NCBI GenBank assembly: GCA_031263485.1 | Contig: JAISFS010000185.1 | Span: 1 to 33,336 of the forward strand | Length of the DNA: 33,336 bases | Origin: Deltaproteobacteria bacterium | GTDB lineage: Bacteria > Desulfobacterota > Desulfarculia > Adiutricales > Adiutricaceae | Direction of reading: 5' to 3' | In this document: piece by piece, positions 26,392 to 33,336 of the stretch | Layout of the letters: each line of letters opens with the position of its first letter | How positions within the stretch are numbered: position 1 is the first letter of the stretch | Translations under genes and position numbers: made by a program | Notes under the pieces: model-generated | Told to the model about the DNA's origin: nothing | Databases searched by the model: none | What the model saw: only the letters and a program-made list of their open reading frames with translations

Positions 26392-27308
26392 ACTCAACAT
26401 CCGGCCCCTGCCGTCCGGCTGGCCTTCCACAGGACGACCGGGACCGAAGGCTACGCCGGAAACGCGCCTGTCGGCGGTCTCTGGCGGCCGCGAGCCGGCG
26501 GTTCGCACGGGCATTCGAGGGGGCGACCGCAGGTCCCGGCGTCACCGCGCGGCAATCCTTGAAGCTTTGGTTGACATTGCGAGACGGGGCACGAAAGGCG
26601 CGATGCCTGACCGAGACAGACGGGCGGGGCAAGGGCGAGGGAGCTGCCGACTGATTCGGTTCAGCGAAATGCCAGCGTCATGGGGCGGGCAAAGATTTTG
26701 GAGGAGGCCGCGGCATGAGGAAGGCAGGGGTTTTGGGAGGCCAAGGGGCAAAAAGCTGGAGGAGGGGGAAGGTTGACCGCGTAACGCGTTCCCGGGCATC
26801 ACGGCCTCTGGCAACGCATCATGTCGAATTGCCGGGGATGAGGCAGGGAAACGCATCTTGCGCCGGGATGCAGACAATCAACTTGAACCGTCAGGAACGC
26901 GGGCCGGAAAGGCCTGCGGCGGGGTATCGCGACGCACGGGACGGCGCGGGGAATGCCGTCGGATCGAAGGCCGGACAGCGGGCGGAGTTGGCTGTCCCGA
27001 AACGCGGATCGGGCCCGCCAAGCCGTAAGGCCAGGAGACCGCCGCATAAACCGCGGCAGCATCGCCATGAATCCATCGGATGCGGAGAGGGCGCCTGTCG
27101 TCACCGAATCCGTCCTCATGTCCTTCATCAAAACCCTTACGCATCAAGGCTCCAGGGTTCCCGGAACGCGGGACGGGAAGTCGGTCGACGCTCCGTTGCG
27201 TAGGCCCGCAAGGCTGGCTAAGGACGGTCGGCCGCCGGGCTTCCCCCGCAACGCCGACCCGCGGAGGCTGCCATCGTCAGACCGCGAATTCCGTCCCGCG
27301 CAACAGGG
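26392..27308. other. Gene-free stretch between the flagellar unit and the cell-shape operon
   Basis: About 900 bp of GC-rich sequence. Several open frames exist on both strands, but none has a ribosome site, start context or recognisable product, and their compositions are Arg/Gly/Pro-rich shadows. I see no RNA gene. Confidence 0.45.
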
Positions 27309-27332
27309 GCTTTCCGGAAACCCTCGGAAAGC
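27309..27332 (-). terminator. 8-bp hairpin at the end of the flagellar unit
   Basis: GCTTTCCG (27309-27316) and CGGAAAGC (27325-27332) form a perfect stem with an 8-nt loop, directly at the methyltransferase stop codon. No T run follows on the minus strand, so it may act as an mRNA stabiliser or a weak terminator. Confidence 0.4.
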
Positions 27333-28039
27333 TATCTCGCGGCCATGCCGTCTGCCGTTCCAGGGCGCCGTTTCGCCAGGAGAAAGCGCCAATGGTATGG
27401 CTTTCCCACCACCAGCTCCATTTCGCCCCCGGTCCTGCGGTCCTCGATGAACTCTCCGTCGAAGCCCAGATCCCCCAGAAACCCCGCCATCTCGTCCGCG
27501 GACCAGCGGTTCCAGTAGCCCTTCAGATGGTTCCAGCCCGGATCCAGGTAGCCGTCCTCCTCCCAGCTGACGACGGTTTCCGGCCCGAAGTTGTCCCGGA
27601 CGAGTATGACCTTTGCCCCGCAGGCGGCGGCCCTGTCCAAAGGCCTCCGGTAATCGGGAGAGAAGGACAGGACGTTCATGAAGAGCGCCGCGTCTACCGT
27701 CTCCCCCGCGAGATCTTCCATGGAACCCAGGCGCAGGAGATCCGGGTCCAGCGAGAGCGCCCGGTAGGCCTCCCTGCCCGCGGCTATGGCGGAAGGGCTG
27801 GAGTCCAGGCCGCTGTATTCCAGCGCGAGCCCCCGCTTTCTCAGCGAATGGATGAAGTGCCCCGCCCCGCAACCGATGTCCAGAAGCCTCGAGCCCGGCG
27901 GAAGCCCAGCCCCGGCGAGGATCTCGGCCGCCTGGGCCGCGCAGTCCATCTCGGGCTCCAGATCCAGGGCGCGACGCCTGACGAGCCTGGTCAGGCCCTC
28001 GGAATGCTCCCAGATACTCAACTCCGGGTCAGGGATCAT
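27332..28039 (-). CDS. Class I SAM-dependent methyltransferase coupled to fliH
   Basis: The 235-residue product has a Rossmann-type SAM site: motif I RLLDIGCGAGHF (51-62), an acidic end of strand 2 (YSGLDSSPSAI), and a motif around AALFMNVLSF. This is the usual Methyltransf_11/25 layout. The target (protein, small molecule or lipid) cannot be read from the sequence. The ATG at 28039 overlaps the fliH TGA in an ATGA, so translation is coupled. fliI usually follows fliH, so the position is unusual; flagellar protein methylation is possible, but so is an unrelated gene captured by the operon. The downstream hairpin suggests that the transcript ends here. Confidence 0.85.
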   Translation of the reverse strand: MIPDPELSIWEHSEGLTRLVRRRALDLEPEMDCAAQAAEILAGAGLPPGSRLLDIGCGAGHFIHSLRKRGLALEYSGLDSSPSAIAAGREAYRALSLDPDLLRLGSMEDLAGETVDAALFMNVLSFSPDYRRPLDRAAACGAKVILVRDNFGPETVVSWEEDGYLDPGWNHLKGYWNRWSADEMAGFLGDLGFDGEFIEDRRTGGEMELVVGKPYHWRFLLAKRRPGTADGMAAR

Positions 28040-30144
28040 ATCGGATCGTCCCAGCCATCTGCGGACGAAGACATCAGGGATGGCGGGGGAGCAAGGGGAA
28101 AGGAAGTCGGCGGCACTGCCGGTGGAGCTGCGGAGGGAACGGAAACGGAAATCACAGGCGGGATGGACCCGGTGGATACCGAGACGCCAGATGAAGTCAT
28201 CTTGGGTGCTGGGTCAGGGGCCGGGACCGCTACGGAAGCGGGCTCAGGGACCGGGGCAGGAGCCGGCTCGGGGGCCGAAGCCTCCGCAGGTGTCGGCTCG
28301 GGGCCAGGGGCCTCCTCGGGCACAGGCTCGGGGCCCGAGGCCTCCGCAGGTGCAGGCTCGGGGCCCGGGGCCTCTGCGGGTGCCGGCTCGGGGCCGATGG
28401 CCCCCGCAGGTGCGGGCTCGGAACTCGGGGCCACTGCAAGTGCTGGCTCGGGGCCCGTGGCCTCCGAAGGTGCTGGCTCGGGAGCCGAAGCCTCCGAGGG
28501 TGCTGGCTCGGGGGCCGAAGCCTCCGCAGGTGCTGGCTCGGGAGCCGAAGCCTCCGCGGGTGCCGGCTCGGGGGCCGAATCCTCTACGGGTGCTGGCTCG
28601 GGGGCCGAAGCCTCCGCGGGTGCTGGCTCAGGAGCCGAGGCCGCCGCAGGTGCTGGCTCGGGGGCCTGGCCCGCCGCAGGTGCTGGCTCGGGGGCCGGGG
28701 CCGCCTCTGGAGCTGGCTCGGGGGCCGGGGCCGCCTCTGGTGCTGGCTCGGGGGCCGGGGACGGGTGAGGGGCAAGGGCGGCATCGGGGGCGGACGCGGG
28801 AGCCGTTTCCGGGTCACGGGCACCCTCCGCAGCATCGAACTGGCCTGCGGGCCCGTTCTCAAGGGACCTTATCGGCTCGGGCGGCGGGGCGAGCTCGGCC
28901 TCGGTCAGAGGCGGGGGGCCGGGAAGGGCCCCCACGCCATTCCTGATGGCATCCCGGAGGGCGGTGATGATATTCTCGCGGCGGTTGGCGACGGTGGCGT
29001 CCAGCCTCCCCCCGTCCGACTCCATCACCAGATCTCCCGGACCCAGGGAAGAGTCCGGCTGGAAGCTGATGCTGATAAGCCCGGGGACGCTACCCCTAAG
29101 GCGCTTCAAAGCTTCCTCGAGCTCGCGGAGATCCTCCGGGCGGACCTTGAACACCGCCTCGTGGGAGTGCTGGAGATAACCCACCGCCGCCTCGAAGGCG
29201 CCGGCAGCGAGCCCCCTGCCGTCCTCCAGCCGCACGTTCAGGACAGCCTCGGCGGCGTCAACGGCCAGCTCCACCATCTGGGGGGCGTTCTGTCGCCAGA
29301 GGTCCTCGTAGACGCTCTCCAGGCGGCCCAGTATGGCGGGCAACGGCTTGAGCCTCGCGTCCGCCTCGGCATACGCCTTTGCCGAGCCCTCCGCCTCACC
29401 CTTCTCCAGGCCGGCGGCCCTGCCTTCCGCCTCGGCCTTGAGCCTCAGATCCGCCAGATCCTTGTCCCGGGCGGCCTTCCAGTCCTCCTTCTCCTTCTCG
29501 AAGGCGCGTCTGAGCGCCGCGAGCTCTTCCTCGCGCCTGGCGTTCTCGGCCCTGCCGTTCTCCACCTTGTCGCTTACGGACCGAGTCTCTTCCTTGAGCC
29601 GCTCCAGTTCCGCGCGCGCGGCCCCGAGCTCCGCCTCCTTGGCCTCTGCCTCCTTCACGATTGACTCCGCCTTGGCGGTGGCCTCGGCCACTATCTCGTC
29701 CGCGTCCCTGGCCGCGCGGGACTTCAGCTCCTCCTGAAGTTCCCCGGCCTCGGCCCTCACCGTCTCCAGGATACCTCTCGCCTTGCCGTCGGCCTCGCCC
29801 ACGATCTCCTTGGCCTTCTTCTCGGCGCGATCCAGCGTGTGGATGATGGCCGAGTCCCTGGCGTCCAGATCCTCGAAGGGGAACTCGCCGGCCTGAGGCC
29901 CCGGGAGCATCGACTCGTAGGCATTGTCTTCGAGACGGCCCGGATCGAAGGGGGAAAAGAGGTAGTCCAGGGAGGGGGTCTCCCTGGCGAGCTCCGAAAG
30001 GGGCTTCGCGCCCTCCTGGGCGTACTCGTCGAAACTCGGGACGCGGGGCTTGCCGTCGAAGTCGCCTTTCTCGCCCTTGTCGAAGGCCGGGCCGCTCCAG
30101 TCCGAGACCGAGGCGGGGCCGCCGTTTTCCCTGTCGCTAGACAA
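28036..30144 (-). CDS. fliH: Flagellar assembly protein FliH with long Pro/Ala/Glu tail
   Basis: FliH regulates the FliI ATPase of the flagellar export apparatus. The call rests on position after fliG and on layout: a variable N-terminus (1-95), a long coiled coil (about 100-265) that includes the Gly-spaced GRAAGLEKGEAEG, and the V-ATPase-E-like C-terminal domain (about 266-405; NAPQMVELAVDAAEAVL). Usual FliH proteins are about 220-280 residues; this one has 702. From residue 464 it carries 17 decapeptides of the form APEPAPAEAS, then a Ser/Pro/Val-rich end. The TTG at 30144 overlaps the end of fliG by 8 nt and has GGAGG 8 nt upstream. The methyltransferase gene overlaps its stop. The tail lies after the FliI-contacting domain, so it could hang free or tether the complex. 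Confidence 0.85.
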   Translation of the reverse strand: MSSDRENGGPASVSDWSGPAFDKGEKGDFDGKPRVPSFDEYAQEGAKPLSELARETPSLDYLFSPFDPGRLEDNAYESMLPGPQAGEFPFEDLDARDSAIIHTLDRAEKKAKEIVGEADGKARGILETVRAEAGELQEELKSRAARDADEIVAEATAKAESIVKEAEAKEAELGAARAELERLKEETRSVSDKVENGRAENARREEELAALRRAFEKEKEDWKAARDKDLADLRLKAEAEGRAAGLEKGEAEGSAKAYAEADARLKPLPAILGRLESVYEDLWRQNAPQMVELAVDAAEAVLNVRLEDGRGLAAGAFEAAVGYLQHSHEAVFKVRPEDLRELEEALKRLRGSVPGLISISFQPDSSLGPGDLVMESDGGRLDATVANRRENIITALRDAIRNGVGALPGPPPLTEAELAPPPEPIRSLENGPAGQFDAAEGARDPETAPASAPDAALAPHPSPAPEPAPEAAPAPEPAPEAAPAPEPAPAAGQAPEPAPAAASAPEPAPAEASAPEPAPVEDSAPEPAPAEASAPEPAPAEASAPEPAPSEASAPEPAPSEATGPEPALAVAPSSEPAPAGAIGPEPAPAEAPGPEPAPAEASGPEPVPEEAPGPEPTPAEASAPEPAPAPVPEPASVAVPAPDPAPKMTSSGVSVSTGSIPPVISVSVPSAAPPAVPPTSFPLAPPPSLMSSSADGWDDPI
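28246..28755 (-). repeat. Seventeen 30-bp units coding Pro/Ala/Glu decapeptides in FliH
   Basis: Consensus APEPAPAEAS (plus-strand unit TGCTGGCTCGGGGGCCGAAG and 10 more bases). Units at the fliG-proximal side are close copies. Those nearer the stop drift (GPEPALAVAP, SSEPAPAGAI), as expected for an ageing array. Confidence 0.95.
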
Positions 30145-31159
30145 ACTGGTCGCCTCCGTCGCCCTTGCCTATGACTATCTTCCCCTCCGCCTCGAGCTTC
30201 TTCGCGGCGCGCAGGATGGCCTGTTGCGCCTTTTCCACGTCCGCCAGGCGCGTAGGCCCCATGGCCTCCAGATCCTCGCGGATCATGTCCGCGGCGCGCT
30301 CGGAGAGGTTCGCGAAGATCTTCTCCTGCATGGCGGGGGAAGCGGCCTTGAGCGACAGCGTGAGCTCGTCGTTGTTGACCTCCTTCAGGATCGTCCGGAT
30401 GCTCCGGTCGTCCACGTTGATGAGGTCCTCGAACACGAACATGAGCTTCCGCACCTCGTTCGCCAGATCCGAACGTTCCTCCTCCAACTTGGTCAGTATC
30501 GCGTTCTCCGTGGTCTGGTCCACCTGGTTCAGGATCTCGGCCACCGTGCCGGAACCGCCCGCCGGGCGCCCGCCCACCGGGCCCTGGGCCTTTATCTCCT
30601 CGCGGAGGACCTGCTCCACCTCGTCCAGGATGCTTATGGGCACCGACTCCAGATCCGCTATGCGGAGCATCACGTCCTGCTGCAGCGGCTCCGGGAACTC
30701 GGAGATTATCTGGGCGGCCTTCCCGGAATCTATGTGGGCCAGGACCAGCGCTATGGTCTGGGGGTGCTCGTTCCGGATGAAGTTCCCCAGGGCCTTGGCG
30801 TCGATGTTCTTGATGTTGGAGAAGGGCACGGGCGAGTTCACGTCCTGGATGAGCCCGTCCGCGCGTTCCCCGTCCAGCGCCTTGCCTATCGTGTTCTTGA
30901 AGAAGTCGTCGCCCCTGACCCTGATGTCGCCCGGCTCCTGCATGGCGAGCGAGAACTCCCACAACACGTCCTGGATCTGGGAGGGCGTCACGTTCTGGAT
31001 TCCGGTCATGGCCTTGCCGAGATCCTTTATCTCGATGTCGTCCAGCTCCTTGAACACGTCGGCGGTGAACTCCTCGCCCATCGTGAGAAGGAAGATGGCC
31101 GCCTTGTCGGGGCCCTTGAGCTCCTGGGCCTGGGCCGGAAGGTTGTCCTCGCGGGGCAT
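30137..31159 (-). CDS. fliG: Flagellar motor switch protein FliG
   Basis: FliG couples the MS ring (FliF) to stator torque and sets rotation direction with FliM and FliN. The 340-residue product is of normal length. The N-terminal FliF-binding part (KGPDKAAIFLLTMGEEFTAD) leads to the middle-domain signature EHPQTIALVLAHI (about 127-139). The C-terminal torque domain follows (FVFEDLINVDDRSIRTIL, MQEKIFANLSERAADMI), with the charged residues expected on the torque helix. The ATG at 31159 has AGGAGAGG directly upstream. It lies 9 nt after fliF and overlaps fliH by 8 nt, as in a classic fliFGH operon. It ends in a short Gly/Asp tail (GKGDGGDQFV). Confidence 0.97.
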   Translation of the reverse strand: MPREDNLPAQAQELKGPDKAAIFLLTMGEEFTADVFKELDDIEIKDLGKAMTGIQNVTPSQIQDVLWEFSLAMQEPGDIRVRGDDFFKNTIGKALDGERADGLIQDVNSPVPFSNIKNIDAKALGNFIRNEHPQTIALVLAHIDSGKAAQIISEFPEPLQQDVMLRIADLESVPISILDEVEQVLREEIKAQGPVGGRPAGGSGTVAEILNQVDQTTENAILTKLEEERSDLANEVRKLMFVFEDLINVDDRSIRTILKEVNNDELTLSLKAASPAMQEKIFANLSERAADMIREDLEAMGPTRLADVEKAQQAILRAAKKLEAEGKIVIGKGDGGDQFV

Positions 31160-31168
31160 GGTCCTCTC

Positions 31169-32962
31169 CTACTTCTCTTCCCGGGCCTCCGGGGTCTTCT
31201 CCTCGATCCAGCGGCGGAGGAGCCCCACGGTGCGGTCCATGTTCTCGCGGGCCAGCGGCAGGATGTTGTCGCGGCTGAGCCTGCCGTACTCCAGTCGCTG
31301 GGGCGAGCCGTCCGGCTCCTCGGGCTCCTCCCCCGCGTAGTCCGGCGCCTCGTCGTCCTCGGGGTCGTACTCGGCCTCTGCCGCGGCCGCGGCGGCGGCT
31401 TCCGCGGCCGCCTCGTCGCCGTCGGACGCCGGCGAGCCCACGGCCGTGGAGATCTCCTGCTCCTCGCGCGGCGGGAGCGGCAGGGGAAGCGACTCGCTCC
31501 CGCCGCCGCCGGAAAGCGGGTAGTCCGGGAGCACCGCCTGCTCCGCCCCGCTCCCGACCGGTTCCACCTCCTTCTTGAGCCAGTTGAGTATCGGCCTTAT
31601 CACGAAGAGGAAGAAGAGGATGATGAGAAGAAGGTTGACGAGCGGCCTTCCGAACTCGCGCAGGAGATCCAAGAGGAAGATGGCCCAGACCGAGACGGTC
31701 TCCTCGCGGTAGAATTCCAGGCAGGTCACGGACACGGCGTCACCCCTCTTCTCGTCGAACCCGACGGTGTTCTTCACCGCCTCGGTCAGCTGGGCCAGCA
31801 TCTCCGGCGGCACGGGCGTGAAGACCCGCTCCCCGGAGGCATCGGTCACGAAGGTGCCGTCCACCAGGACGGCCACGGAGACCTTTTTCAGATCCCCCGA
31901 GGCCGAGACGGTCTTCCGCTTGATGTTGGTGACCTCGTAGTTGGTCGTCTCCTCAGTCCGCGAGCTCACGACCTGGTTGCCCTGGTCGCCGGAGTTCTGC
32001 CGGTTGGCCGTGCCCAGCTCGTAGGTGGCGTTGGGGATGCCGGCGTTGGCCCGGCCCGGTCCCGTCTCCCGCTCCTGGATGCGCTGCTCGCTCCTGACCG
32101 CTGTCTGCTCCGGATCGTAGATGTCCTCGGAGGTCACGACCTCCTTCAGGTCCAGCTCGACGTTCACCTGGGTCGTGGCCTTGTACGGTCCCAGGACCCT
32201 TTCCAGCATGGCGTTGATGCGGGCCTGGAGATCCCGCTCGAAGGCCCGCTTCTGCTTGAGCTGCTCGTCGTTCAGGAGCCCCGGCTTGTTGGAGTCCTTG
32301 CTCCAGAGGAGCCCCCCCTCCGTGTCGATGACCGACACGTTCTCGGGGACGAGCCCGTCCACCGCGGAGGTGATGAGATGCACGATGCCCAGGAGCTTGG
32401 GCTTGTCCATCTCGGCCCCGCGCGTGAGCGTCAGCACCACCGCGGCCGTGGGTTCCTTCTGGTCCTCGATGAAGAGCGTCTCGCGGGGGACGGTCAGGTG
32501 GATCCTCGCGTCCTGCACTTCCGGGAAGCGCATGATGGTGCGCTCCAGCTCCCCGGTGACCGCCCGCTGGAGCCTTATCTTCTGCTCCATGTCGGTGACG
32601 CCCAGCCGAGACTCGTCGAAGATCTCGAATCCCACCCCGCTCTTGGCGGGCAAGCCCTTGACGGCCAGATCGAGCCGGGCGTCCTGGACCATCTCGAGGG
32701 GCAGCTCGATGGCCGCGCCCCCCTGGGCCAGGCGGTAGGGAATCCCGTCCTTCTTGAGCTCGGCCGCGATCGTCCCCGCGTCCTCCGGGCTCAAATCGGA
32801 GTAGAGCACCCCGTACTCGGTGCGGTTGTTGGAGACCAGGAAGTAGACGAAGGCCGCCGTCGCGACCAGTAGGAGGATGCCGCCGATGATGAGCTTGGAA
32901 GGGGCGGTGGCGGCTATGCGCTCCCTGCCGCGGGAGATCTGATCGCTTAAGCTGAAGGCCAT
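31169..32962 (-). CDS. fliF: Flagellar MS-ring protein FliF
   Basis: FliF forms the membrane ring that carries the flagellar rod and the FliG rotor. The 597-residue product has a first membrane helix (about 23-43), the ring-building YscJ/FliF domain (EYGVLYSDLSPEDAGTI, LARSGVGFEIFD-like segment KSGVGFEIFD, MRFPEVQDARIHLTVP), and a second membrane helix (about 437-457, VNLLLIILFFLFVIRPIL). The cytoplasmic FliG-binding end is NMDRTVGLLRRWIEE. The ATG at 32962 (MAFSLSDQISRG) follows GGGGAAG; the longer frame to 33037 has no ribosome site. An acidic Ala-rich insert (DEAAAEAAAAAAAEAEYD) sits in the cytoplasmic tail. It is the first gene of the fli unit in this window; fliE is not directly upstream. 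Confidence 0.97.
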   Translation of the reverse strand: MAFSLSDQISRGRERIAATAPSKLIIGGILLLVATAAFVYFLVSNNRTEYGVLYSDLSPEDAGTIAAELKKDGIPYRLAQGGAAIELPLEMVQDARLDLAVKGLPAKSGVGFEIFDESRLGVTDMEQKIRLQRAVTGELERTIMRFPEVQDARIHLTVPRETLFIEDQKEPTAAVVLTLTRGAEMDKPKLLGIVHLITSAVDGLVPENVSVIDTEGGLLWSKDSNKPGLLNDEQLKQKRAFERDLQARINAMLERVLGPYKATTQVNVELDLKEVVTSEDIYDPEQTAVRSEQRIQERETGPGRANAGIPNATYELGTANRQNSGDQGNQVVSSRTEETTNYEVTNIKRKTVSASGDLKKVSVAVLVDGTFVTDASGERVFTPVPPEMLAQLTEAVKNTVGFDEKRGDAVSVTCLEFYREETVSVWAIFLLDLLREFGRPLVNLLLIILFFLFVIRPILNWLKKEVEPVGSGAEQAVLPDYPLSGGGGSESLPLPLPPREEQEISTAVGSPASDGDEAAAEAAAAAAAEAEYDPEDDEAPDYAGEEPEEPDGSPQRLEYGRLSRDNILPLARENMDRTVGLLRRWIEEKTPEAREEK

Positions 32963-33336
32963 GCGTCTTCCCCATGTGCGCCGCGGTCGCCGGGGATGGG
33001 TCCCCGGGCGGATCGGCGCCCTGACGGATAGCCTCATAGCAAGTTCAAGGCCATGTTTTCGGCCTCCGGAGCGGGCCCGGGGCCGCTCTCAAGGCGCTCA
33101 GGACAACCTCCTTCAGGCCAATCTTAAGCAAAACCCGCCTGCGGGGCAAGGGGAGCCGAAAAGCCACGTTCTCCCGCGCGATCCTGCTTCCGTCCCGAGC
33201 CTGGTTAAAACGACAGTTGTCGAAAGCCTGTTGTGGAAGCTGCGGGCGGCGATGCTTCATCAACAACTGGTGGAAATCAATCGGTTCAGTTGCCGAAGAT
33301 CGAGAGCGGCTTCTTCAGGAGGAGACCTGATTTCAG
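32963..33336. other. Upstream region of fliF, no gene seen
   Basis: About 370 bp to the window edge with no recognisable gene; in particular the end of fliE is not visible. A small dyad CGACAGTTGTCG (33211-33222, centre imperfect) and TTTTAA on the minus strand beside it could belong to the fliF control region. No sigma28, sigma54 or sigma70 match was firm enough to call. Confidence 0.4.

Noticed and set aside
30050..32872. 940-codon open frame on the plus strand opposite fliF-fliG-fliH
   Set aside because: It is antisense to three clear flagellar genes in high-GC DNA; it has no ribosome site and a His/Gly/Leu-rich shadow composition.

Overview
The window is high-GC bacterial DNA with long runs of tightly packed minus-strand genes and a more open, partly decayed left half. 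The best guess is a flagellated Gram-negative of the Desulfobacterota (former Deltaproteobacteria). That rests on the lipoprotein signals, the fliF-fliG-fliH order, GTG/TTG starts, and an M99-type carboxypeptidase beside a YkuD/NTF2 protein, a pairing known from curved and helical bacteria. No ribosomal marker is present, so the assignment is an inference.

Region 1 (1-5552, plus strand) starts inside a gene for an array of topoisomerase-type zinc ribbons. It is followed by a 1,227-residue helical-repeat protein interrupted by about 220 residues of almost pure Asp/Glu/Tyr. Region 2 (5553-10966) is less GC-rich and looks like accessory DNA. It holds a DUF1703-type AAA-ATPase/PD-(D/E)XK nuclease gene with its own promoter, a frameshifted DDE transposase remnant, and long stretches without convincing genes. 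Region 3 (10967-16814) has a coiled-coil lipoprotein (DUF6694-like) and a 1,003-residue acidic protein with two unrelated sets of tandem repeats (13 aa and 29 aa), separated by gene-free DNA.

Region 4 (16815-19489, minus) is a two-gene unit: mtaB (tRNA ms2t6A37 methylthiotransferase) overlapping a radical SAM/SPASM-like protein. Region 5 (19896-26391, minus) is a four-gene operon with gaps of 1 to 4 nt, read from a TTGACA promoter: a lipoprotein of unknown function, a YkuD protein with two NTF2-like domains (Csd6/Pgp2-like), a single-pass membrane protein, and an M99 carboxypeptidase (Csd4/Pgp1-like). It is best read as a peptidoglycan-trimming, cell-curvature module with two uncharacterised members. 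Its YkuD gene carries a perfect 29-bp inverted repeat inside the reading frame. Region 6 (27332-32962, minus) is fliF-fliG-fliH followed by a translationally coupled SAM methyltransferase where fliI is often found. FliH carries a 17-copy Pro/Ala/Glu decapeptide tail.

A theme of the window is in-frame tandem repetition: at least seven genes contain repeats whose unit is a multiple of 3 bp. No tRNA, rRNA or CRISPR array was seen.
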